Origin: Larus michahellis
Lineage: Eukaryota; Chordata; Aves; Charadriiformes; Laridae
Length of the DNA stretch: 64,000 bases
NCBI RefSeq assembly: GCF_964199755.1
Contig: NC_133896.1
Coordinates: forward strand, 83,295,815 to 83,359,814
Reading direction: 5' to 3'
The notes under the pieces: model-generated
What the model was told of the DNA's origin: nothing
The model's input: only the letters and a program-made list of their open reading frames with translations
Database searches by the model: none
Translations under genes and position numbers: made by a program
Shown: positions 13,081-25,300 of the stretch, one piece after another
Numbering within the stretch: the stretch's first letter is position 1
Layout: each line of letters opens with the position of its first letter

Positions 13081-15979
13081 TGTGTATTTGTGTTCAAGTT
13101 TTGAAGGACAGAGCAGGAAAATCAGAAAGTTTGTCTCAGTATGGTCTAAACAGCACCGGCAATCACAGTCCTTCAGAGAAGACTGTCTCAGGAGTGCTCC
13201 TGAAATGGCTCATGGAGGAACTGTGTGAAGATGGACAGGGTAAGGACGGTTAGTCCTTCCAGAGAATAGAGGAGGTGTTGCGTGCATACTTTTGTTGTCT
13301 CTGTTCCCTTTTCTATGACACTCTGCAGTTTATGGGAACTCACTGGCACTACCCGGGGAGCATGGTATTCCCACACAGAAATGATGACAGGATCTAAACT
13401 TACATTTCAATTACAATAGTTTTGCTCATCTTTTGGTATAAATAGTTTCCGGTACTTTCTTTATATTACTTCCTGCCAGGAGCTGCTGTCGTAGATCCTC
13501 CCCTTGTCCTGGAGAACACTTTCCAGACAATAATTTTTTGCTAGGAATGGGAGGAAATTTAGCTTTCCTATCCTTTTGCGAGGATCAGGCAAAGGAACAC
13601 CTTCCTGGTCTTTTTATTGTGGACCTATTATTTGTTGGCAAATACTAATGCTTTTCTAAGGACTGATTTTTAATGATGTTACTTTGAAACATTAGAGGAA
13701 GCCAAGACAGAAAATGTGGGGGACATTCCTCCCAGATGCTCTGCGTGAAATGGGAAGTAGACCTGGGAATAGCAGTGTTCCCCTAACACAGTTCCTTCTC
13801 CAGCTCCATGGACATAGTTTGGACTTCACCTAAATGCCTGTGCTTTCTGATCACATCATGTGTCAAACCCACACAGTCCACATCACGTCACATGGCATAT
13901 GGCACGGTGTCTCCTCACAAGGGCTGCATGGGGGAGGATGAAAAGTGTCTTTGCGGCACTTTGGGTCCTGCCGGCGCTCTCAACCAGGCAGGTGCACAGG
14001 GAGGTGGAGAGCCGATGATGTGCAGTGGGAGTGCATAGCACCATGGCAAAGCAGTGGGAAGCTGAGGAGAGGAGGGGCATTGGAGCCTTCAAACCTCTCC
14101 CCACACGCAGCAAACACATGCTTGGGAGTGGGGACTGGCTTCTTTTCGACCAGTCAGGCAGGCACATAACTGGAACAGGCACATGGCAACTGGAACAAGT
14201 CACGGTACAAGCTAACAGTTCCCTCTCTATACCCACAGGAACAACATGCGAGCTGTGTCCTCCTGGGTGGCAGTTACACAGAGGGAGATGTTACTACTTC
14301 TCTGAGGAGGCTGCGACCTGGGATGACAGCCAGAGAAACTGTCTGGCCAAGAAATCCCAGCTTCTTGAAATTGAAGATGAAATTGAGATGGTAAGTCTTG
14401 CAGCAGCCTTAAAACTGTGCTACAGTGCGCCTTAGTCAAATATTTCACCAAGTGAACACGGCCCAGATGTCAGGCATACATGCAGGCAAGCAAGAGACCC
14501 ATCAGGCGCAGAGCAACTGACTCGCCAGGGACAGGAGCTTGTTTTGAGAGCGTCAACAGAGTAGAGCTGAAGAGGAGAAGCGCACGAGATGCAAGTGTGG
14601 AAGCCAGAGTAGTTTTGACTGGGAGGAGGAAATGCTGGGGACTTCTCACCCTTTTCCACTACTTGACTCTGGGAAGAGAGGTCTGATTCAACTGCAAAAT
14701 GGAAATTCAAACAGCCAACCCCCCCTTCCCATTTTCCTTTGGGAAAATGAATAGCAAGGTACCACCGAATGGCTCTTCTGAGAGGGAGGTCCTCCCTCTG
14801 AGACCTCCCCCTGAGGAAAAGGTCTTTTACCTTAAAGACCAGGCTTTGCCACCTGGCACATTAGGGTGAGGAGAATCAATGACGGTTTTTTTTTGACAGC
14901 TGACAGGAAGCCAGTCAGCCCGAGCACCAGCTTGAAATGAAACTCTGTGCTGGTCGCATGCATATGGGCTGTTGCAATGGGCTCCTTTGCCACGGCTGGA
15001 TCCCTGCCCTTGCTCTCCATGTGAGAGACTACATGAAAAGTGACCTGAGCATAGCAGAAAAGCTCTGCTAGTGGGTAACATGCTTCTACTTGTTCCACAG
15101 GAATTTATAGACAGTAAAGAGAAAGATACCAAATATATCTGGATTGGTTTGAAGACTCAAGACATTAAGAAAGAATGGAGTTCAGCTGAAGATCCTGGAG
15201 TAAAAGAAAACAGGTGATGATTTGTGGGTGGAGGGTGTCTTCGGCAACAGCAATGGTACTCTGCATGGAAATACAACTCTGAATCCAAGATAATTTCCCA
15301 AAGCAGAGATCTAGTCCTGCAGCCTCAGGTACCTATTCAGGGTCTATTTCTCAGCCAGTTCCAGGTTAACTGGCTCTTGCCGGGCACTTTTGGAAACAGA
15401 TTTGTTTTCTGTCTGGAAGACCAACCACAGTCACAGTTCATGTATGTATTAATACACACTTCTCCCACTGAAATCACTGTCAACAAACTCTTTCACTTTA
15501 CAGACCACGTGTTGACCGCCTCCGTTGAATGTGACGCCTGTCACATCGCATGGGTGCTGGGATCTGTGCAGCCTGAGGGTCCTTCCCCTCCCTCTTGCCG
15601 TTACAGCTCAGCATCGTGGCTGCATGCGGTGGTTTTCTCATCCTTCTTACGCTAACATTCCTGAGCACCCGCCCCTCAGCAGCCAGCAGTCTCTGCTGTG
15701 GGTGCCCATCCCACCCAGGCATGGCTGTTGAGGAACTGAGGAACTGGGCATCACCCAAACCCCTCACGCAGGATATTATCAATATTTTTACCCAGTACTG
15801 AATTTAAAGCTGACAACTCATTGTATTCCTTTTGCTCTCTCAGCAGGATAGCTGTAAAAAGAATTGAGACTGACAAGAACTGCGCTGTTTACAGAAGAAA
15901 ACACATGATCCAAGCAGATAACTGCCAGACTTTAAAGAAGTGGATCTGTAAGAAGAATGCAACTTTGTTGGTGCTCTGA
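4846..15979 (+). CDS. CD94/NKG2-like (KLR family) C-type lectin receptor with two ITIMs, whole gene
   Basis: Seven coding exons: 4846-4927, 10940-11017, 12163-12261, 13099-13239, 14239-14390, 15101-15213 and 15847-15979 (or from 15844). All junctions have GT-AG ends and agree in phase, giving about 265 residues. The order is cytoplasmic tail with ITIMs ITYADV and ITYAEL, transmembrane helix, stalk, then a C-type lectin-like domain with CYYFSEE, a TW..S...C block, the WIGL core and a final WICKK. The calcium-binding EPN/QPD and WND motifs are absent, so this is a group V NK-type domain. The membrane helix has no charged residue, so DAP12-type pairing is not expected and an inhibitory role through SHP phosphatases is inferred. 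The two-ITIM layout and the CELCPP/CYY/DEIEMEFI pattern most resemble NKG2A. KLRB1, KLRG1 and CLEC12 relatives are alternatives. Class is sure; orthology is not. Confidence 0.9.
7740..7850. repeat. Possible ancient CR1/L3-like or SINE remnant
   Basis: The stretch around 'caaatcactaggctatgggg' resembles the old amniote repeat block 'aaccactaggctatgggg'. Short and diverged. Confidence 0.25.
8925..9230 (-). repeat. CR1 LINE fragment, antisense, in intron 1 of the NKG2-like gene
   Basis: Contains the antisense CR1 blocks 'ctggaccctctccagcttct', 'gacagtgttccaggagtggc' and neighbours. GC-richer than the intron around it. Diverged, incomplete. Confidence 0.6.
10940..11017 (+). CDS. Exon 2: second ITIM (ITYAEL)
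   Basis: 78 bases, phase 1 in and out, between acceptor CATTACAG and donor TCGG|GTAGTG. It encodes ITYAEL, the same six residues as the distal ITIM of mammalian NKG2A, then a Pro/Lys/Ser-rich spacer. The exon is symmetrical, so skipping it would give a one-ITIM tail without changing frame. Confidence 0.87.
12163..12261 (+). CDS. Exon 3: transmembrane segment
   Basis: 99 bases, phase 1-1, after a strong pyrimidine tract (CCTCCCTCCAG) and ending CCAT|GTGAGT. It encodes CRHGRSAW followed by about 23 hydrophobic residues rich in Val and Leu, with Lys-Pro at the far end. The N-terminal basic cluster fits a type II anchor. Confidence 0.88.
12968..12986. repeat. (CA)n microsatellite
   Basis: Nineteen bases of alternating A and C in intron 3 of the NKG2-like gene, complementary to the GT tract at 13068-13085. 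Confidence 0.95.
13046..13085 (+). repeat. T22-GT9 tract before the stalk exon
   Basis: Twenty-two T followed by nine GT units, ending 13 bases before the exon 4 acceptor, so it forms the polypyrimidine tract of that exon. Both parts are expected to vary in length between individuals. Confidence 0.95.
13099..13239 (+). CDS. Exon 4: extracellular stalk
   Basis: 141 bases, phase 1-1, hydrophilic, with one N-glycosylation site (NST) and one cysteine near its end that could form a dimer bond. The acceptor follows an unusual T22 and GT9 tract. The donor is CAGG|GTAAGG. Confidence 0.82.
14239..14390 (+). CDS. Exon 5: lectin-like domain, first part
   Basis: 152 bases, phase 1 in, phase 0 out (GAGATG|GTAAGT). 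It begins TTCELCPPGW and carries GRCYYFSEE, TWDDS and the first domain cysteine pair, ending LLEIEDEIEM. This is the standard first CTLD exon of KLR genes. Confidence 0.92.
15101..15213 (+). CDS. Exon 6: lectin-like domain, WIGL exon
   Basis: 113 bases, phase 0 in, phase 2 out (AACAG|GTGATG). Encodes EFIDS and the hallmark WIGL, followed by a WSS stretch in place of the usual WxW-DGS. Confidence 0.92.
15847..15979 (+). CDS. Exon 7: lectin-like domain, last part and stop
   Basis: Starts after a tandem CAGCAG acceptor, so splicing at 15844 or 15847 differs by one serine. It contains the last cysteines (KNCAVY, DNCQTL, WICKK), an NAT glycosylation site and TGA at 15977-15979. Confidence 0.9.
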
Positions 15980-16828
15980 GACAAATTGTCAGAAAACTGG
16001 CAGAGCTTTTTGTCAGAAGACCCATTTACTGATAAAACAGCATATGATGTAAATAATTTTATGAGACGCACAGAAATGTGCATTTCGCTGCTCTGTGCTC
16101 CCCTAAGACTTTGTCTGATGCAAACAGTGAACTCAGAAGTTGCCAGGTGCCAGCGTGAAGGTCACGCTGCAGGACTGCAAGTCAGCACGTGTGGATTTGG
16201 GGGCATTGAGCCTTCCCACGGAGAGATGCTGGCAGCAGCTGCCTCTAGGAAAGGGCAGGCAAGAAGAGGTACTCATCTGAGGATGAGCACTGTGCACGTG
16301 AACCGTGTGATATGCAGGAAAGATGCCATCTGTGGGGGCTGAAGGCTGTGTTGGAGCCCATTGCTGCTGTATATACCCCTCAGGCAGCGGCTGCTGAGCT
16401 GAGGCACCTTTTAGTTAGGTTTCAGTATTTTAGTGTTTTCTGAAGGTTGTTGTTTTTGTTTTTTTTTCTTACAGCCTAATTATGACTTACAGAAGCCACT
16501 TGAGGGCTGGGAAAAATGCATTTTTTAGACAGTGTTTTATACTTATTCAGAGCTGACCTGCCCAGCTACTACGTATACAGATACCAGACCAGGCACAAAG
16601 TGATTCTTAACACTTGTGGTTAATAAGATGATGGCTCCCATCTTCTTCTGATGCTGAACCTTGGGATCTGAAAGAAAGCTCTTAAATAGGGAATGGGCTT
16701 GGACTGTAAGACAACATTGCAGTGCAAGAAAATTAAGATGATAGCCTGCCTTTCCGCCTATATTTTGTCCCTTTACATTGCAAATTCTTTAATGTGGAAC
16801 GATAGTTACTGCCTGGAAGGGATGATCA

Positions 16829-17182
16829 TAGAATCATGGAATCATAGAATGGTCTGAGTTGGAAGGGACCTTTACAGGCCATCTAGTCCACCCCTCTCCC
16901 AGTCCCTGCCAAGCAATGAGCAGGGACACCTTCAACTAGGTCAGGTTGCTCAGAGCCCCATCCAGCCTGACCTTGAATGTTTCCTGGAATGGGGCATCTA
17001 TCACCTCTCTGGGCAAACCTGTTCCAGTGTTTCACCACCCTCATTGTAAAAATTTTCTTCCTTCTATTTAGTCTAAATCTACCCTCTTTTACTTGAAAAC
17101 CATTACCCCTTGTCCTATCACAACAGGCCCTGCTAAAAAGTTTGTCCCCATCTTTCTTGTAAGCCCCCTTTAAGTACTGATG
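16829..17182 (-). repeat. CR1 LINE 3' fragment, antisense
   Basis: Starts with the reversed CR1 tail (atcatagaatcatggaatca), then 'gttggaagggacctttacag', 'cacctctctgggcaaacctg' and 'gtaagccccctttaagtact'. It sits in the probable 3' untranslated region of the NKG2-like gene. Confidence 0.9.
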
Positions 17183-17435
17183 ATGATGAGGTACTAAAGC
17201 TAAAGGCTGGTGAAATTAATGCCTGTGGGTGCAGTCAGTAAATACTTCACTTAGGCCGTCAAGTGTCATGGATACATGCCATTTCTGGATCTAGACTACA
17301 AAAATGCTAAGAGCAGTCTGACTTAGTGCCTTTATGAGATTCATATATCTGAAAAAAAGGAACAAATATCATGAACTGATTTTTAAGAAATCAGACACAT
17401 ATCGTTTGTCTCAGCTTTTAAAAACACCTAAGTCT

Positions 17436-17441
17436 AATAAA
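17436..17441 (+). promoter_or_regulatory. Candidate polyadenylation signal for the NKG2-like gene
   Basis: First AATAAA found on the + strand after the stop codon. If used, the 3' untranslated region is about 1.5 kb and contains an antisense CR1 fragment. Inferred; no transcript evidence. Confidence 0.35.
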
Positions 17442-20400
17442 GGTAATAACTCCTTTATATCTGTATCTAACGTGTCTTTCAATTCAGAGTGACCAATTGC
17501 AAGGCAAACGTTTATACCATTGTTGAGATATTTCCAGTGACTTGTGTTGCAACAGTGAGCAAATCAAGTAATGTGTAAACAGGGAAGTTAAAAAAATTAC
17601 ATAGGGAACAATGGAAGTAGAGATGTAATACTAATGTTTTCCTCCTGTTTGCAAATTTCGTACCTCCTCTTGGGTATTGTCAGGGCCCTGCATCCTCTAA
17701 CAGGCCTTAAGGGTCTTCACCAGCCTCTCCTCCTGAGATTCTCTGGGTCTTCAGCCTCTGTTGGAGCTCTGTCAAAGATGTACCTGCCTCCAGTCCTGTC
17801 CCATCTCTTGTATGGGACATCTGAGTCCTACCTACATGACAGGTTGGAGAATTCAACTGGTAACTGAACCAACTTTTTCTTTGAATAAAGTATCAAACAC
17901 TTTGGATGTGGAAGCCAATATTCAGAAAGCTCAAAAGTTATTCCCCTTTCTAAACTGTGAATCTCTAGTCTTTCATTCTCAGATTGCAGGGCAAAGCAGC
18001 TGAGGCACTGTCATACTTACATCCTGCTGTCTTGTAAAGGTGTAAAATCTACTTCTCTGTGCTTACAGGCAGGGTTGCTTAAGTAAACTTCCATGTTACC
18101 CACCATAATTCAGTTTCAGGCAGGGTCTTTTCAATTGTTGCTGAAGTTAACTCTACTGTGTTGTGCTTTCCACAATAAGAAGCTGAATTCTTACCTCATT
18201 TCATAGAACTACGCAATAATTTATAGCAGAAGGGACTTCAAGGCCCTTTCGGGGCCAGTCAGGGGGAGATTCTAAGTTCCCAGAGTTTTACTATAATTTT
18301 ATGTACTGTTATGCTAGCCATGTAGCGTTAGCTGTGTTTGGAGATAGAAAAACCAAACCAAACCCCCACCTAACGTTAAAATCCAATGTGCTACTCTAAC
18401 AAAAAATGCACAGACGGGAATTAAAGTCCTTATTAGCGATGAGAGAGAGAAACATGTCCAACATGGCTTTTGAAATGTAGAGCCTTTAGCTCACCTTTGC
18501 TATGAAACACATAATTAAAGGCAGCCGCAGTTTCCCAGGTACGTCGTCTCATACCTGCAGTAGGTCTAGTCATACCTGGCAGTAGGGCCTGGTGCCCCCG
18601 TGGCTGTGGTTAATGTCTAGCAACTTGTGATGAGCAACCAACAGATATGCTTGCACATGAGTTTTTGGTGTAAAGTATCGCGGCTTTAGCATGCACATGA
18701 CTGCAGCTGTGGAACAAAATGCTCGTGAGCAATATGGTAACACCAACAGACTTACACCCCTCCATCTATGGCCACTGCTGGGAAACACCTCACTTAATTA
18801 TGGACAGGCAGAGACGCCGGGAAGGTAGCAGATGTATCTAAGTGAGAGTTGAAAAGGTGTAGAGATCTTCAGTGGAAAGAGACACCAAGCACGTGCTGCA
18901 GTCTGCTGCGTTCCACAAGCACAGCACAACGGCTCTTCAGAAGGACTTTGGGGCCACAGATTAAAAAGTGAACCGTACCTTCTGTGTGGCTGGCTGACTT
19001 TCAAACAAAAAACCAACACAGATTTACCCTACAGAATGCAACATCAGCAGCTAAAGACTCATTCGAAAAACTGCTGTTATTCTCACGTTCTGTACCATTG
19101 TTATTTCCAGCGACTTGTTTTGCAACAGTGATTAAACAAAAAAAAAAAAATCCCCCAAACTCAGCGCAGCACAGGTGTGGGGACTGGTCTGTTTATTCTA
19201 GACAGAGGAGCAAAGGCAAGGAGAGAGTCTGAAATTAATTAGATATATCTCTCTATCTATAGATATAGATATATTCCCCATTGACAAAATGTTCCTTCAG
19301 GGTACTTAAAAGCATACCCTTCTCCATGCATTGGAGACAACTGATGAATTGCTGCTTTTATGGCAGATGTTTCTTGAGCCGTGCTGACTGAATTTACCAA
19401 GGAAAACTTAAAGTCCTGAGCTGGCTTCTCTCAAATTGGTTGTGGTGTTTAGGTTTTAACAATATTCATGAAACATCTACTATTTGAGTATTCTCGCTCT
19501 TACTAATGTAATTAAACGTGTTTTTGCAGGGCCTTACTGAAGCTCTTACCTACATTTTAAGCAGTCACTAAATCTTGAGTAATTCCACTAATTAAAAAAA
19601 AAAAAAAAAAAAGCCATTGAAGTGAAGTACTTCATCAAACACCACTCCAAGTAAAGTGAGTTTGCAGCTTGACCCTGCATTTCTTAGCATGACAGACTTT
19701 GGATACTAGAGAGGATGCTAACTGCAGCCCTTAAGAGTCAGATTACAAAGAGCTTTCATCGTAACCTACTGTGCTCACAGTTTCTCCAATACCTCTTGAA
19801 AGAACCAAAATTTCCCATTTTTGGACTCTATCCATAGATGACACTGATAGAAAAAAACATATAAGCGTGATGTTATTTTGTAGTTAAAGGAAATATTCAG
19901 GTGAATCAGCTAATTAAGAAAGGCTAAGACACAACATGGCCTATGAATACTCCTTATCCCTTACAATTTCTACCAAATTTGTGAAATGTACCTCTAGCAT
20001 GCCCCTAATGCAAATACTTGGAAAACTTTACAAGAGTGAATTGCAGAAAATTCCACGTTTCCCTCCAAAGTTACTGCACAGAGTGTGTTTCACTATGCAC
20101 ATTTCAGCATTTCCACAGAAGTACTTCAGCATTTCAGCTAAATGCTTTTGTTAAGAGTCTGACATATTTTGAAGCGTGAAAGTGTATTAGAAGTGTTAGA
20201 AAGCGAATTGCGTTCTTTTTTTGGGTCAAATGTCTTGTCTCATGTCAACCCCAATATTTTGATTAAAGATGTTTTTATATTCAAAACCTGAAAATTGTAT
20301 TTTGCTTCAGTCTGGTGATTTTATTTTTCCCAAATGGTACCTGAGCCAAAAAATACTTTTAATGGCACAGTATTAAGACACAAACTACTGTAATTCAGAG

Positions 20401-22224
20401 GCTCTGTAAAGATATTTATTATCGTTCAGGACTATTGCACATACCATATCCTTCAGAGCTAGTTAATTTAAAAACATTGCAGAATGCCCTCCCCCCAACT
20501 AGTTACTTATAAATTAACACATAGATTATTAGGGTATTCATACTGTAGAGTTCTGTTACTGTGCCTATAAAGAATACAAGCAATTAAAAAAGGTGTAGTT
20601 CAGCAACATTAGTGACCGTACATAAATAAACATCTAAAAGTCACAAGTTGTTAACAATATCCATACTGCATGGGCCTGTTACAGTAAAGTCCTATTGTCA
20701 CAGAAAATAATGAAAGCATAACCGAGACGTGAACGAAACTAGACAGCAATAAAATTTGCATAAAAACACGGTGAAGGCAAAAATAATTACAAATGGGACA
20801 AAAAACCCCAACGCACCAACAAGACTTCAAATAATCTGTCAAACCTGGTGCAACTTTACATTCCTAAAAAACGAGAAGGCAGAGTTATCTCCCCTTCCCT
20901 GAAACTACAGCGCGCTCTAGTGGCTACTGCAAAACTGGCTCCACTTGCTCCTCCAAGAAGTCCCGCGGAGTCCATAGCCCTCTCCATAGCACCCAGATCC
21001 CACGAAAACGAATTTTCCAGATTTTATTCTAGGCAGGGAAGTATTTTGCCCTGCTATACACGCGAATTTCCCATTATTCCTCCTCTAGAAACCCGATAGG
21101 AAAATAGTCCTTCCAGGAAAATAAGCCGCTTTGCCTCCTCTGGGTCAAATGGCACTTTTAATCTTCGGGTTACCTGCTAGCCATGAGTGGACAGAGTTCA
21201 GCAGGACTGCATCCCGATTCTATTCAGGCTCATAGCAACTCAACAGCATTGGGTGTTGCTGCTGAAAATGATACGCACATGGAAAAACACAGTCATTGTC
21301 CATCCAGAAATGAACCGCTTGCTTGGAAGCCTCATGATCTGAGAGGCACAGGACACCAGAAAACCACAGAGAAAATCCTTTACTGTTCATTCTCTTATTC
21401 TCTACTCATGATTTTGCCTATTTACACTGAGAACTATTTCTAACTTTACAACATTAACACCTGCAGCTTCACTATTACTTTTTCAGTTCAAGCTCTTTTT
21501 CCCCATTAGTGCAGATGCTCAGGTAAATAAATATTCTATCTATTCTGATGACATTTTTTTTTGTAATGTAAGTGCTGTGGGAAGAACCACCTGAGGCGCA
21601 GTGCAGCTACATAAATGCCAATGATAATACTGTCAAGCTAATTTAACATGATTAATGCAAAATAACATTAGCAAAACATGGAACACAATGCGGAATCACA
21701 AAAGATGCACCCCATCAAATGAGGAGAGCAAAATCTGCAATGGCCCTGTCTAAAACAACAGCGTTCATTTCTGCATCACCCTATATCTGAGAGGCACTGG
21801 TAGACCTTCAGGCAGACCCACTTCACAAACCATCCCTGCACACAGAGCTTGGCTAAGGGAAAAGCAGAACAAATGCCTCCAACTGCACACCAAAAAGGAA
21901 AAGAAAGAGCAGCTGCTTAGGATCCTGCAAGAGAAGAGTTAGTGGAAGAAATACTCATGACACAACAGAAAGAAACTATAGGCTGAGCAGTAGCTAGAAA
22001 AATGGGGCAAGGAAATGACTTATCAAGATGCTGAAGCAAGCCTTTTAAACGGTATCTTTAAAAAACAGAAGCTTCCTACATGGGCAGAGAATTCTGGCTA
22101 CCAGAAAGGTCATTCACCTCCAGGCAGGAGCTGAGATGTGTTCCCAGCACCCAGAGTATAGACATAGCCTGTGCAGGCATCATATCAGAGCAGTTAAGTG
22201 TTAGGGTGGTGGCTTCATCCACCT
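17442..22224. other. Region between the two convergent lectin genes
   Basis: AT-rich. Contains an A tract at 19594-19612 and minus-strand AATAAA candidates, such as 21023-21028, for the CLEC2-like gene, whose 3' untranslated end I cannot place. No coding exon recognised. Confidence 0.5.
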
Positions 22225-22342
22225 TTATCGTGCTAAGCTAATACTCAAGCTACAGACCCACTTCCTGGTTAAATAACATCCAGAGGCCGAGACTCCTTTT
22301 GACTCAAGATAGGCACAGTTTCCAGAGCCTTTTACTTCAATC
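22225..22342 (-). CDS. CLEC2-like exon 5: end of the lectin-like domain and stop
   Basis: 118 bases starting after TTCTCCCTTACAG, ending with TAA at 22225-22227. Encodes GSGNCAYLESKGVSASGC and RKWVCS, with the last cysteines in place. Confidence 0.92.
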
Positions 22343-25300
22343 CTGTAAGGGAGAATGAAAGACACGTTTACTTTGACAACCACAATCAAATAACGCAATA
22401 GAGCAAAGGGACCTACGGGGATCACAGGTTCTCTTTGTACAAAGACCGATTTACCACAGACAAGGCATCGCGGGAGGATGATAACTTGTGCTTTGAAGAG
22501 AACACTACAAAGACTGGATTTTTTTAATGGGACTTGGCCCCAGAATACAAAAACTAGACTTGCAGTACTCCTGCAGCTTGTCTAGTGGTCACTTAATGTG
22601 AAATATGCCCTTAGAGAGAAGACTGGAATTCCAGTTTGCCCTTCTCAAGGACACCGTGCTATTAAGACTGGCTCCACCTTTGACTTCCACATCCTTCTAT
22701 ATAGCTAAAATGTTCCAGCAGAAGCTGTGAAACAAATGGCTCTCTCATTTCCCTCTTCCTCAGAACTGAACACGGCACGATGGTTAAGGGGCGGTGGAAA
22801 ATGGGAAGCGAACCTCTGTTTCCACACCGTAGGTGTCGCTACTTAAGAGGTACGCTCCTTCACCAACCCTGTTTTCAAATCAAGTGTTAGTGTTCTGTGA
22901 ATAGGCCACCCAAACTAGTACAGCCTCCGGAAAAGCCAAGGGACAAATCCCCACCAGTGTTAACACGACTCTAATAGCAACCAAGCTTAGACATCAAGGT
23001 GTTTGCCCTTCTAAAGACAGGAGGGGCAGTCTGAGGCAAGCACAGAGGCAGAAGTCTAAGAATGTCAACTTCATCACTGAAAATGAAAACAGTCGATGTT
23101 TGTATGGCAGGCAGGGGATAAGCAAGAGTGGGAAGGACTGCAATTTTCAACTTGAGATGCCTACATGGTGCTCACAATTCACATTAAATGCATAAGCTCT
23201 TCATCAGATCAAGTCTTGAGGATAAACTGAATACAGTCACGCACCACTAGTAATGTCACAAACTTAAGAGTACTTAAATTTCCCACTTTTTAAGTCCATT
23301 TCAGACTAGTGAAATCTCAGTGCTTAGTACTGTCACTGGTAACTCTATGAAATCCTGCCGGCAGCTGCCCCAGGACAAGAAGCAGCAGTCTCTGAGAAGA
23401 TGGCACAGCCATCAGTGGGAGGAACAAACTGGCCCACACCTGACACTGGTGGGACAGAACACAGGGCCATGACCACAGAGCAACTCACGTAACATGAATT
23501 CACAGCTTCATCTTCCCCCCCCGGCGGCCTTTTTTGTAGGCACATTCTATAACAAGTATGAAAACATCTCTTCGAAGCCTCCGGAATATCTCTGCTATAA
23601 ACCTCATGCAGGTTGCATGCAGGTTAGACTTTTGTAAAATATATTCTATAATGAGGAATTTGTGTTATTGTAATCTTCCATTCCTCCCCCTGTTGCTTTG
23701 GTATCTTGGTTTTAACTTTCGCTTTGCTATACTGTCTGTTACCATGAGCTCCCGTCTCACATTGCTTCTGAACGTGGCATTACAAATTTATCTCCTAACT
23801 TTCATCTGTCACAGTTTTAACAATGCTATGTGAAGTCTTCATTGTAAATAAAGATAGTCATCCCTTCCCATCCATAGTCATCCCTTCAGATATTTCTTTC
23901 AAGTCACTGTCTATATCTCTATTAGTTATCCTTTCTTACTCTCCTATAATCTTGTATCACCAGCAAAACCCCTCAACATCGACTTACAGTTCATTGTCTA
24001 ATGCTTTCCCATTTACCCAAAAGAACTCTTCATTTCTTTTATAGAGTCCAATCCACGGGTCTTCCTTTGTTATCTTCACCATAAAACTCTGTAGGAATAA
24101 ACCCATATGAGAAAAGAAGTTTTGCATGCTCAGTCCAATTATCAAAACATAAAGTCTTTGATCCAGGGCTAGAAAGCAAAACAATGATATTGCCTTTGTC
24201 CCCGAAGAAATAATATTAAAAATTAAATCTATGGAGTACTGCTGCATCTGGATCTTGTGTGATCCACGTAACCGAAAGAGAACTTACAACTCAACCAGAA
24301 ATCAAACAGATTAATTTTGAGACAGAACTCAGATACTGTAGTGACAGAAATGCCAACTATGAGAACACAAGTATACTACTGAATATTATGAACTGCTATG
24401 GAACTGCAAATGCATCATTTTGCTGTCTTTCCACAAGAAAGTCTTCAAAGAATGATGAACACCTTTGCAGCTAACGCATTTCTCCATTACTGATATATCT
24501 TCACCATACTGAGTTTTTATTACCAGATAGCAAGGATTTGTGGAAGACATTTTAGAGATTAGAGCTGACCTAGAGAGAAGCTGTTTTAAATTATCCAGGC
24601 CTGCTATCAAGGTCTGTAACAGATATGGAAGAATGTATTCTCCTAGGTCTTTGTGCTAGGTGGACTCTACTAATACTGTGGTATAATACAGAAAAAGATG
24701 CTCAAACCTGTGGTTAGGATGACTATCTCGTAACTCCAAAGGTCAAGACTATCATATCTACCAGGCTGTCGTTAACCTAGCTTGCTAAGAGAGAACAGTT
24801 GTCTAATAAAAGGTGAATGAGATGCAACAGTGTTTACCTTGATAGTTGCCTTCAATGTGAGTACTTACGGCTGTGAGCAGCACCAAATGAAAGTCAGATA
24901 AGCCTCGGGCATTTTTTAAGATGTCAACTGCTAAAACTGATGTTTGCTGTTAGCAGGGAGAGGCAGGAAGGCAGGCAGCCTTCAGCAAGCTGTGACTCAT
25001 CACTGTCTTTGCATGAGCTTTCAAACCATCCAGCTTAAGCAGCTGGAAGAACACACTGGTTCATTGTGCAGCTCCCCAGAAGTGAGATGGGGTGAAACGA
25101 GGACCCCCTTTTTGTTCCCTTACCAGTTCCTGATGATCTTCGATCACCAGGAGAGAAGCATTGTGCAAAGAGCAGAAGCTCTGACTGGAGTTCCAGTTGG
25201 CTTCACTCTCTGAGAGGTAATAGCATTTCCTCTGGAAATAGAGCCAATCTGATGGACAGAGTTCCAGGGAAGGACAAACAGGAAAACCTTTGTCTGAAGA

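Noticed and set aside
13883-14236. 117-codon minus-strand frame across the NKG2-like gene
   Set aside because: No domain, and antisense to the intron before the first lectin exon.
23345-23545. Minus-strand cysteine-rich frame, considered as a lectin exon
   Set aside because: Lacks the WxC ending and cysteine spacing; the true last lectin exon is at 22225-22342.
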